Source: Dehalococcoidia bacterium (GTDB lineage: Bacteria > Chloroflexota > Dehalococcoidia > GIF9 > AB-539-J10). Taken from it: a stretch of 44,319 bases of DNA. Every line of letters begins with the position of its first letter. Positions within the stretch are counted from its first letter, which is position 1. Location of the stretch: NCBI GenBank assembly GCA_016930935.1, contig JAFGFT010000053.1, forward strand, positions 1 through 44,319, written 5' to 3'. Below are positions 26,724 to 33,708 of this stretch, piece after piece. The notes below the pieces were generated by a model that saw nothing but the letters and a program-made list of their open reading frames with translations, had not been told where the DNA came from and made no database searches. A program made the translations under genes and the position numbers.

Positions 26724-26786
26724 GAATTACGGGGACACCATTCACAGGTTATCCACACCGATTTGAGTATGGTGTCCCCGCAATTC
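26724..26786. repeat. Class D inverted repeat
   Basis: Left arm GAATTACGGGGACACCAT and right arm ATGGTGTCCCCGCAATTC are almost perfectly complementary around 27 bases. A class B-like half (GGCATGCCTCGC) follows directly, as at 3749-3780. Confidence 0.78.
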
Positions 26787-26882
26787 ATGGCATGCCTCGC
26801 TCGTACGATGGCGTACAGGACAGGGTTGTCGTCACGGACAGGACAAGAAGTGCCAGTGCAGAGGGGCTTGTGGTGTCCGAAC

Positions 26883-27022
26883 GTAGGGGCCGTTCGAGAA
26901 CGGCCCGATGGTTGTCAGAGAGCGAGGTTGTGGAGGTCCAGCACGACTGTTGGATGGTGCGACGCTGTGGGCTCCTGCCCTGTTCCCATTCGGAGAACGG
27001 GCTCTTCTCGAAGAGCCCCTAC
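26883..27022. repeat. Class A paired REP-like unit, copy 3 (140 bp)
   Basis: Left palindrome GGGCCGTTC/GAACGGCCC after GTAG; right palindrome GGGCTCTTC/GAAGAGCCC before CTAC. Long open frames across this region are shadows of the repeats. Confidence 0.88.
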
Positions 27023-27084
27023 ATCAGGCATCACGACCTGCACCACACGTGGCCCCTCGATTGCAGATGTGGTGCCTCTGTATC

Positions 27085-27660
27085 CTATCCGCGCTTCGAC
27101 ATATGCTTGCGGCGGATTCGGTCTGCGATGTTGGCTTCGCGGTGCACGGACCGCGTCTGGGCTGATAACTGGCGGTCAATCCTGGAAACGGCCACGGCAA
27201 TCAGGGCAATCGCTCCGTTCGCCATGGACTCCACGTCCCGGGGTGCTTCGGAAGTGGTGCCGGATTCCTGCTGATGTGCCCACCCGGTCACGTCGTCCAC
27301 TTTGCGGGGGTGAAGGGCTATCAACGCGGCCAGGCGCGGGTCTTCCTCGTCCCAGGGAGTCAGTCCCTGTGTCTGCAGGACGTCTACGTAGCACTGGCGC
27401 AGGTCTTCAAGGCTGGCGCGAGCCACCTTCGTGAGGTTCATCTCCTTCTTCTTGGAGGTCTCGCCCGCGTGGCTGCCATCGGCAATCTTCTGTGCGCCGC
27501 TGCGGGCCGCCTGCACCATGCGGTCGTAGGTCTTGCTCTGCTCGTCAACGTACTTGTCGCAGAAGAGCATGGTCACATCGTGGACCAGTTGCGCCATGCG
27601 GAAGCTCTTGAGCTTCCGGTAGCCATCGTAATTTGGAACCAGGGGTTCAGGGTCTTTCAT
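27085..27660 (-). CDS. Four-helix-bundle protein with C-terminal suffix domain
   Basis: A 191-residue helical protein. YRKLKSFRMAQLVHDVTMLFCDKYVDE, then QAARSGAQKIADGSHAGETSKKKEMN and ARASLEDLRQCYVDVL, matches the S23/four-helix-bundle group and its suffix variant, relatives of proteins encoded in 23S rRNA intervening sequences and of Avd accessory proteins of diversity-generating retroelements. No reverse transcriptase or rRNA is in the window. A basic C-terminus (RIRRKHMSKRG) suggests nucleic acid binding. A 9-base-period array lies 160 bases upstream of the start. Role unknown. Confidence 0.82.
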   Translation of the reverse strand: MKDPEPLVPNYDGYRKLKSFRMAQLVHDVTMLFCDKYVDEQSKTYDRMVQAARSGAQKIADGSHAGETSKKKEMNLTKVARASLEDLRQCYVDVLQTQGLTPWDEEDPRLAALIALHPRKVDDVTGWAHQQESGTTSEAPRDVESMANGAIALIAVAVSRIDRQLSAQTRSVHREANIADRIRRKHMSKRG

Positions 27661-27819
27661 CTCATCCTCTCAGGGCTGTCTGGTGGCGTCCGCGCCGTCG
27701 GGTGCGGCCGCCGTTGAGGTAAGTATACATCGGGTCAGATGTGCTCGTGCATGATGGCCGGAACGGTACGTGGTTGGGAGGGGGGAGGCCGCAGCGGTGG
27801 AGTCGTTTCTGGTCTCCCT

Positions 27820-27843
27820 GTCCATCCAGTCCATTTCGTCCAT
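27820..27843. repeat. 9-base-period array, three GTCCATNNN units
   Basis: GTCCAT at 27820, 27829 and 27838, period exactly 9. Same unit and period as the arrays at 38573-38682. It lies in the 338-base gap between the four-helix-bundle gene and the MFS gene. Confidence 0.6.
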
Positions 27844-27870
27844 TGACCTCATTAGCAGTCGCACCGCGGA

Positions 27871-27897
27871 AATGAGTACGGTGTCCCCGGAATTACC
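27871..27897. repeat. Class D half repeat
   Basis: GTACGGTGTCCCCGGAATTAC is a single right arm of class D without a convincing left partner. Confidence 0.6.
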
Positions 27898-27935
27898 AAC
27901 GCGTAACTCGTTACTCAGCACCTCTGTGCGTGTGA

Positions 27936-27964
27936 TTGTGCGCTTTCGACACGCGTGCGATAAT
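27936..27964 (+). promoter_or_regulatory. Promoter of the MFS transporter gene
   Basis: TTGTGC at 27936-27941 and GATAAT at 27959-27964, spacer 17. The -10 box covers the ATG at 27963, which therefore cannot be the start on this transcript; ATG 27999 is the next in frame. Confidence 0.55.
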
Positions 27965-27998
27965 GGCCATTCGCGCTTCGGCCTTCGCGCGAGTCATC

Positions 27999-29153
27999 AT
28001 GGAAAAGAACGTCACTTCCGCACGGCCGGGGTACCGAACGGTGTTTGCACTGGCCTTCGCGGTCGCCTTTCTGGCTGACCTGCTGCTCTTCTGTCCGTCC
28101 CCGATGGTCCATGTGCTCATGAGCGAGATGCACCTCAGCCACGCGCAGTTCGGGCTGCTGTTCTCAGCCGCAATCGTCAGCCTCATGTTCGCCAGGATAC
28201 CGCTGGGGCTTGTTGCGGACCGTCGAGGTTACGTGGTGGTATTGCGCCTGGCACTGGTCGTATCGGCACTGGCCGCAGGCGCCAGGGCTCTGTCATCGGG
28301 CTTCGAGGCACTGCTTGTGAGCCAGTTCGTGCTTGGATTCGGACTTGCGGCGCTGATGCCGTGCCTCTCCCTGATGGTCAAGGAGTGGGCCTCGGCGAGG
28401 CCCGGTCTTGGCACCGGCGTTTACTTCTCCGGCTTTGCGGTCGGCAGCGTGGTGGCTCTTGCACTGACCCCGCAGTTGTTGGAGGTGATGTCATGGCGCC
28501 AGGTGTTTCTGCTCTACGCAGCGTTGCCTCTCGTCGTCTGCCTCGCCACGTTTTCACTTGGCACACATGGAGGGGCGGTTGCCTCCAGCATACGATTGTC
28601 TGATGTCAGGCTCTTACTGCGCGAGCGGGTGGTCTGGGTCCTGCTGCTCCTCATGGCAGGCTCGATGGGGTGCTATGACACGCTCGCAAGCTGGATGCCA
28701 CGTGTGCTGGAGATGAAGGGGCTTGAGACCGGACTTGCCTCAATGCTGCCGGTGGGCTTCTTTGTCGCGGGGCCGCTCATCGGACTGGTGCTGGATCGTT
28801 TCCCGCGCCGCGATGTGCTTGTCGCGCTGCTTGGCATCCTTGCGGTGGCATCCATCGCGCTGCTCACCACGCCCTCTCTACCGGTGTTGCTGCTCGCTCT
28901 CTTCGCCGTCGGCTTTGTCTTGTCCGGGGTGTGCGTTACCAGCCTGACGATTCCGGTGGAGCAGCCGCGCCTGTCTCCGTACGCGGGCACCGTGGTCGGA
29001 TTCGTGACATCGGCGTCCAACGTGGGGCCGCTCGTGATGCCTGTGGTGTTCGGGCACCTTATAGACATGACGGGTTACTACTCCGCGTCGGTGTTCATGG
29101 TCGCCGTGCTGGGCGGCGTCATCTTCCTCGGTTGTTCACGTTTCATGCGGTGA
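27999..29153 (+). CDS. Major facilitator superfamily transporter
   Basis: A 384-residue, 12-helix transporter. The helix 2-3 loop signature is RIPLGLVADRRGYVVVL, with the equivalent GLVLDRFPRRDVLVALLG in the second half. It resembles the nitrate/cyanate and oxalate-formate-like exporters or importers in size, but the substrate is not readable. The start is set by the promoter position; a longer form from 27963 or 27936 is possible. No partner gene. Confidence 0.9.
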   Translation: MEKNVTSARPGYRTVFALAFAVAFLADLLLFCPSPMVHVLMSEMHLSHAQFGLLFSAAIVSLMFARIPLGLVADRRGYVVVLRLALVVSALAAGARALSSGFEALLVSQFVLGFGLAALMPCLSLMVKEWASARPGLGTGVYFSGFAVGSVVALALTPQLLEVMSWRQVFLLYAALPLVVCLATFSLGTHGGAVASSIRLSDVRLLLRERVVWVLLLLMAGSMGCYDTLASWMPRVLEMKGLETGLASMLPVGFFVAGPLIGLVLDRFPRRDVLVALLGILAVASIALLTTPSLPVLLLALFAVGFVLSGVCVTSLTIPVEQPRLSPYAGTVVGFVTSASNVGPLVMPVVFGHLIDMTGYYSASVFMVAVLGGVIFLGCSRFMR

Positions 29154-29303
29154 GGGATTGCCGGAGACCACGACCTGAGACTTCGTCAGGGCTGATTCTG
29201 AATGTGGGCGTGAGTGGAGTGCGGTGGCCCCGGAATTCCGCCTGTGTCGCGGCCACCGTTGTGGTAAGCATGCAGCTTTTGTGTCGTCCGCTATATCGGG
29301 GGA

Positions 29304-29332
29304 TTCCATTCGGCGCAGAGCGATGCTAGACT
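29304..29332 (+). promoter_or_regulatory. Possible promoter of the HNH gene
   Basis: TTCCAT at 29304-29309 and TAGACT at 29327-29332, spacer 17. The -35 box is a poor match to consensus but is identical to that of the next gene of the cassette (30007), with the same spacing. Confidence 0.45.
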
Positions 29333-29356
29333 CGGGAGGAATTTTGGAGGTGGACT

Positions 29357-29917
29357 ATGGCGCGGCGTTCTTCCGAAGACCCAGTAGAGAAGGTCTTCGC
29401 TGTGCTTCTGGCAGTCGTGATTGGCGGTACGTTGGCATGGGAACTCATTCCGCATTGGATAATCTACACTGCGGGTGCCATCGTGGTGTGCGCCGTGGCC
29501 ATTGGCATAGTGTTCAAGATTCGTGGCGGCGGTGGTTTCGGTTTCTTGAGTTCGTTCGGGCGAATATCGAGTGGGCCAAACTCATATGGGAACTCCAGGG
29601 ATTCCGTGGAGTATGTGTCCAAGTTACCCCCAATATCCTCAAGGGACCAGGCAAGGTTGCGCCAGGCCGTTGGCGACAGATGTGAAAACCCCTTCTGCAA
29701 ACAACCTGAACACCGAGGACTTCACGTCCACCATATAGTACCCCGTAGCAACCCTCGTTCAACGAACCAGCTCGACAACCTGATTGTGCTTTGTCCGAAT
29801 TGCCATGATGATGCTGGGCACGGGCGGCCGAGCATAGCGGTTCAGCAGACATGGGCGCAGGACAGGCATCGCTTCGTCAATTTCAACGTAGTACGCAACT
29901 GGAATGCGACGCACTAG
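29357..29917 (+). CDS. Membrane-anchored HNH endonuclease
   Basis: A 186-residue protein with two N-terminal membrane helices (about 13-31 and 35-53), a Gly/Ser linker, and a C-terminal HNH nuclease domain. Zinc ligands are Cys109, Cys114, Cys146 and Cys149; the active site is His125-His126 (LHVHHIVPRS), Asn141 and His150 (CPNCHDD). All HNH key residues are present, so cleavage of DNA is expected. GGAGGTGG lies seven bases before the ATG. Nuclease domains tethered to membrane helices are seen in phage defence proteins that act on incoming DNA or degrade DNA after a trigger (known for several systems); the role here is inference. First gene of the 29.3-33.5 kb cassette. Confidence 0.85.
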   Translation: MARRSSEDPVEKVFAVLLAVVIGGTLAWELIPHWIIYTAGAIVVCAVAIGIVFKIRGGGGFGFLSSFGRISSGPNSYGNSRDSVEYVSKLPPISSRDQARLRQAVGDRCENPFCKQPEHRGLHVHHIVPRSNPRSTNQLDNLIVLCPNCHDDAGHGRPSIAVQQTWAQDRHRFVNFNVVRNWNATH

Positions 29918-30006
29918 CTCCGGGTTCTCTTGGAGGGTTAGGGCTCTTGGTCCTACGGCCCTGTCTCAGGGAAGCAAGTGTGGCGTCCTCACATCTCCAA
30001 AGACGG

Positions 30007-30035
30007 TTCCATTGTCACAAGACGAGTGGTAGAAT
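30007..30035 (+). promoter_or_regulatory. Possible promoter of the Mrr-N/PD-(D/E)XK gene
   Basis: TTCCAT at 30007-30012 and TAGAAT at 30030-30035, spacer 17. Same boxes and spacing as at 29304, suggesting shared control of the two genes. Confidence 0.45.
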
Positions 30036-30069
30036 CGAATCAGGGATAGCGTGTAGGCGCAGGAGGAAG

Positions 30070-30804
30070 ATGTCGCTCCCCCAGGAAAAGGACATCAGGA
30101 TTCCCCTTCTTACTGTAATTGCTGAGGCTGGCGGTGAGCTTCGCATGCGTGATGCGATTGCCGCTGTTGAGAAGCACTTCCCCGAACTCACCGCTGAAGA
30201 CAAGCTCCTCGAACGAGCCTCGGGCGGATTGGCTTGGCCGAATCGGATTCAGTGGGTGCGCCAGTATCTGGTGTCCAAGGGATTTCTGTACCGCGAGCCT
30301 CGGGGCGTGTGGCGAATCACTCCAGAAGGGCGCGTCCATCTGGAAAGTAGCGGCAAGAACGAACCGCCACATCCTCAGCTTCCCTTCGATGGCCCACGAC
30401 TTCATCGGGAACTCCAGGAGAAGTTGAGCCAAACCGCCAGCCTGCTGGGCTACCATGCCGCAATGGAATACCCTGAGTCACCCTACCGGTACGACATTGT
30501 CTGGAAAGAGTTCCCCGGAGCAGCCCGACCTGTGGCTGTGTTTGAGGTTCAGGACAAAGGCAATCTCATTGAGGCGCTAGCCAAGCTGCAGCATGCGCGA
30601 GATGCCTGGGGAAGTCGTCTGTTCTTGGTTATCACAGGCGAAAAGGACCAGAAGAAGGCACAACAGCTCACTGGTACGTACCTGTCGGGCACGTTTCACC
30701 GTCTTGCACCATTCCTGACGGTGTTGACTCCAGCGCAAGTTGAGAGCTTGTTCTCTGACCTTGAGCGGCACGCTGATTTGCTGCGGCGGCTGATGCAGGA
30801 GTAG
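30070..30804 (+). CDS. Winged-helix (Mrr-N-like) plus PD-(D/E)XK-like restriction nuclease
   Basis: A 244-residue protein. Residues 8-95 (PLLTVIAEAGGELRMRDAI, then WPNRIQWVRQYLVSKGFL and RGVWRITPEGRVHL) form the winged helix found at the N-terminus of Mrr-type restriction enzymes, which bind DNA, often modified DNA. The C-terminal part has a PD-(D/E)XK-like core with Asp142 (YRYDIVW) and Glu159-Val-Gln161-Asp-Lys163, a variant in which Gln replaces the usual Lys two residues after Glu, with Lys163 close by. AGGAGG lies three bases before the ATG, a short spacing. The upstream in-frame extension to 29851 is non-coding. Restriction function is inferred. Confidence 0.75.
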   Translation: MSLPQEKDIRIPLLTVIAEAGGELRMRDAIAAVEKHFPELTAEDKLLERASGGLAWPNRIQWVRQYLVSKGFLYREPRGVWRITPEGRVHLESSGKNEPPHPQLPFDGPRLHRELQEKLSQTASLLGYHAAMEYPESPYRYDIVWKEFPGAARPVAVFEVQDKGNLIEALAKLQHARDAWGSRLFLVITGEKDQKKAQQLTGTYLSGTFHRLAPFLTVLTPAQVESLFSDLERHADLLRRLMQE

Positions 30805-30866
30805 TCCCCGCAGTCACCCAAGTCGCGAATAGTGAAGAGCGGGATGCAGCCTCCGGCGGGCTTCGG

Positions 30867-30895
30867 TTGTCGGCACTTTCTGAAGTGCATGATAG
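30867..30895 (+). promoter_or_regulatory. Possible promoter with operator-like palindrome in the spacer
   Basis: TTGTCG at 30867-30872 and TGATAG at 30890-30895, spacer 17. A perfect palindrome GCACTT-TCTG-AAGTGC (30873-30888) fills the spacer. Farther down, AAGGAG at 30927-30932 precedes ATG-GAT-TGA, a two-codon frame, and AAAGCC...GGCTTT forms a hairpin just before the GGAGG of the next gene. Confidence 0.35.
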
Positions 30896-30993
30896 GAACA
30901 GAAAGGGGCGGTCTTGGCCCTTCAAAAAGGAGTGAGAAATGGATTGAAGGTATTTGAATCGAAAGCCTTCCTTCGGGCTTTGGAGGTGCGAAG

Positions 30994-32580
30994 ATGACTG
31001 ACTGGTTCGTTGTTTGCCCTGAGAGCCAGGTCCGTGGCGGTGTCTGGCGCAAGTGGTTCACAGAGAAGTGTGTTGCCGTTGACTGGTCTCCGTCAAGCTA
31101 CTCACTGACGGTTGATTCCAGTGAGCGCGGATGGAACACAGCAAGGAATCAACTTGCCAGGATGCGGCCAGAAGACCGAATAATACCGCATCTGAGAGAC
31201 TCGTTAGTCGGGCCGGTTGGAGTGGTTGAGCGCGTTGAGGCCGACGACAGCGAGTGGAAGCCTACTGTGCGCAAAGGTGCGTACGACGAGAACCGATCAG
31301 AACCTGCGCTGGGCCGGCGAATTGTCGTCAGGTGGCTGACAAGTGGCATGCCGCCGAACGGTGCGGTGGCGCTGATTCCTGCGAACAGCACGCTTCGCAA
31401 CTATGCGCCACAGCACGCGATTACGAGGATTCGCCGTAGCCAGACATTCGATGAATTAATGGAAGTCCTCCACAATTCAATGAACTGGGCAGAGGTCGGA
31501 CCGAATGGCACCCGGCCATGGACTCCAGTGGCGCCTGCTGTGACAAGAACTCTCGGACTGCCTGAGGTTGTCACATCGGCGGATACCCTAGATCGCATGC
31601 AGAGTCAATTCCTTTTGGAACTGGAGCAGACCAGCAGTCACGAGATTGATGCCCGCATCACGTGGCGTCCTCAAACAAAGGATGCCCGTGTCCACTGGTC
31701 CCAGAAGCTTGGCATGTGGTGGTACTCGGAGAGACTGGAGACTCGGTGGTGGAACGTCTTTGGCCTGCAGACGCCGAGTCTAGACCATGCCTCCACTCTC
31801 ACCATCGACTGCGAAATTAACATCCCTGTTGCTGGGATTGACAGACGAATTGCTGGTGTCATTGTGTCGAGTGCGGACGGCGGGTATTTCATTGGACATC
31901 GAGGCAATCGTTTGGGAGGTGGCAGACAAGGTATAACCAAGGAGCTGTTCTGGGGGCACTATCCAGCCGAACCAGCGGAAGTGCTCGATGCCGAGCCCCA
32001 GTCTTCCGACGGCAGAGTCACATCGATTGCGCTTGTGGCGCGGTTTGCTGACCCGAACCTACCTGACCAGGTTGCGAGTTTTGTCAAGTACGTCCACGAG
32101 CTGAAACACGCCGCAATCGGACAAACGTCTGGCCTCATCCCCAGTATGATTCATACGTTCTCACCGGAGTTTGAAGGACGGCGACAGCCCGTGGGCCGGG
32201 GCGACTACGTGGCAAACGTCAATCACGGGCGGATTGTTCGACATCTTCGCGATGAACTGATTCGGCTGCTTGGACCGGGTAGAGTCTTCAACACTGGCAG
32301 ATGGGATCTCTATGCGCAAGGAGAGGCTGGCGTCGAGTGGTTGTTTGAACTGAAGACTGAGTCCTCGTCTTCGGCTGTCTACGGAGCGATAGGACAACTC
32401 AAGTACTACGCCACCGACAGTCGTGTTCAGCCTGAAGCCAAGCTGGTGGCAGTTCTCCCTGCGAGTATTGATAGTGGCGTGATGCAAAGAATCGAGTCGC
32501 TTGGAATCATTGTCGTCCGTTTCGATGACGACAGCTCAGGGCTTCGTTTTCGCGGACTTGGGCAGGTGCTGCAATCGTGA
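30994..32580 (+). CDS. EVE-like/PUA domain plus PD-(D/E)XK nuclease (type IV restriction-like)
   Basis: A 528-residue protein. Residues 1-150 look like an EVE-type PUA domain (MTDWFVVCPESQ, then LARMRPEDRIIPHLRDSLVGPVGVVERV), a fold known to hold flipped modified bases. The middle (160-400) is unrecognised. The C-terminus has a clear PD-(D/E)XK core: Asp438 in GRWDLYAQ, then FELK with Glu452 and Lys454, followed by GQLKYY with the conserved Gln helix. The combination of a modified-base reader and a nuclease is that of type IV, modification-dependent restriction enzymes (inference by architecture). GGAGG lies seven bases before the ATG. Its stop overlaps the start of the following membrane protein gene. 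Confidence 0.75.
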   Translation: MTDWFVVCPESQVRGGVWRKWFTEKCVAVDWSPSSYSLTVDSSERGWNTARNQLARMRPEDRIIPHLRDSLVGPVGVVERVEADDSEWKPTVRKGAYDENRSEPALGRRIVVRWLTSGMPPNGAVALIPANSTLRNYAPQHAITRIRRSQTFDELMEVLHNSMNWAEVGPNGTRPWTPVAPAVTRTLGLPEVVTSADTLDRMQSQFLLELEQTSSHEIDARITWRPQTKDARVHWSQKLGMWWYSERLETRWWNVFGLQTPSLDHASTLTIDCEINIPVAGIDRRIAGVIVSSADGGYFIGHRGNRLGGGRQGITKELFWGHYPAEPAEVLDAEPQSSDGRVTSIALVARFADPNLPDQVASFVKYVHELKHAAIGQTSGLIPSMIHTFSPEFEGRRQPVGRGDYVANVNHGRIVRHLRDELIRLLGPGRVFNTGRWDLYAQGEAGVEWLFELKTESSSSAVYGAIGQLKYYATDSRVQPEAKLVAVLPASIDSGVMQRIESLGIIVVRFDDDSSGLRFRGLGQVLQS

Positions 32581-33476
32581 GCAGAGAGACTCAGCCTTTT
32601 GGGGGCTCTTGGCGACCTCCTTCACTACGGGAATGGCTACTGCCGTCGGACGGTAGTGCTACTGTCCCCAAGCATCTTCTTGTTGCCGCGTTGGTTGCCC
32701 TGGCAGTGTCCTCCATGCCGCTCAACCTTTTTCCATATCCGAGGACGAGCACAATTGGACTTGGTGTGGGACTTGCTGCAGCAGCCCTAGCTCTCATGGC
32801 GGGACGGATGGCGCTTGGCGTATTCCTTGCTCAACTCTTCGCGACCATGCGTGAGACTCTTCTGCTCGAACTGGACCGAGATTTGGCGAGGCTGGAAGTG
32901 GACCTGGAACAGATTGCCCAAGCAGGCTACGCGGAGCTTGCTGAGAGACTTGCGACTGTCTACCAGCTTGGTTTGACCTACATGCCCGGGTCGGAGGTTT
33001 CATCCGAAACCTTGGACTCCTTGAACACTGATTACTTTGATTGGGCGTACGGTCAGGCACAGGTTCTTGTCGCCAATGGACAGAAATTCTCGTTTGGGCA
33101 AGTTACGGGGAAGGGTGGATTCGCGCGGTCCCTGCATCAAGCATACTACGCGGCCATAGGAACAAGACAGGTGTTAGTGCGCCTGAGCGTGAACACTCGC
33201 CAGTCACGTTGTCTTGATTCCTTCGGACCTCCTCTACTGCTCTTGGCGCTTGTCGCGCTTCTCGGGTTCACTTTGCCGGCGGGAGTTGAGATCGTCCTTG
33301 CTTCCCAAGTATCAGCGACATTGGGCTTGGCCATCGTGGCTGGTGAGGCGTATCTGCTTGCCGTTGCCATTGTGCATCTCCTATTCGACGCCATGGGGGC
33401 GTTCGGAATCGCGCGCGTACTCGAGATTGGAACCAAGATTGCTGATGAACAGTTTGAGGCACTTGCGAGTGAGTGA
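32577..33476 (+). CDS. Four-TM protein with central coiled coil, coupled to the EVE nuclease
   Basis: A 299-residue membrane protein of unknown family. Helices at about 33-50, 57-80, 218-235 and 240-270; the loop between helices 2 and 3 is long, and begins with a charged amphipathic helix (MRETLLLELDRDLARLEVDL, residues 91-110, and on to 130). GTG start overlaps the upstream stop (GTGA), so translation is coupled to the nuclease. Membrane proteins coupled to sensor or nuclease genes often serve as effectors or regulators in defence operons; no such activity can be read here. Confidence 0.75.
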   Translation: MSRETQPFGGSWRPPSLREWLLPSDGSATVPKHLLVAALVALAVSSMPLNLFPYPRTSTIGLGVGLAAAALALMAGRMALGVFLAQLFATMRETLLLELDRDLARLEVDLEQIAQAGYAELAERLATVYQLGLTYMPGSEVSSETLDSLNTDYFDWAYGQAQVLVANGQKFSFGQVTGKGGFARSLHQAYYAAIGTRQVLVRLSVNTRQSRCLDSFGPPLLLLALVALLGFTLPAGVEIVLASQVSATLGLAIVAGEAYLLAVAIVHLLFDAMGAFGIARVLEIGTKIADEQFEALASE

Positions 33477-33567
33477 TAGCTTTCTGTCTCCAGTGGCCAG
33501 CGTTGTCAAGGTTGATGCTCGGACTATTTGGCCCTGTAGTAGATCCCTCCAATTGCCATTTTACTAC

Positions 33568-33596
33568 TTGACCTTCTCCTAAACTCGTCATATACT
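33568..33596 (+). promoter_or_regulatory. Promoter of the virion gene block
   Basis: TTGACC at 33568-33573 and TATACT at 33591-33596, spacer 17, one of the strongest promoters here. It leaves a leader of about 105 bases before terL, and is the only clear promoter of the block. Confidence 0.7.
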
Positions 33597-33708
33597 AACA
33601 GTATCCAATGAATTCCACCGGACCGACTTCTTCGGCCATGGCGCATACAAACAATATGTACACTGCATACTTACGTGAGGTGGTTCTGCCCGTGTCCTGC
33701 GGGTGCTG

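Noticed and set aside
26579-27434. Long plus-strand open frames of 231 and 255 codons
   Set aside because: They run through class A, B and D palindromes and then antisense to the four-helix-bundle gene; the peptides are Arg/Cys-rich without any domain.
27085-27660. Avd protein of a diversity-generating retroelement
   Set aside because: No reverse transcriptase and no template or variable repeat pair with adenine-biased changes is seen in the window; only the fold family is similar.
29851-30069. In-frame upstream extension of the Mrr-N/PD-(D/E)XK gene
   Set aside because: It overlaps the HNH gene end and a promoter-like site, and AGGAGG marks the ATG at 30070.
30932-30997. 21-codon frame (GTG start) overlapping the EVE nuclease start
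   Set aside because: The ribosome site overlaps the GTG itself, so initiation there is unlikely; kept only as part of the leader finding.
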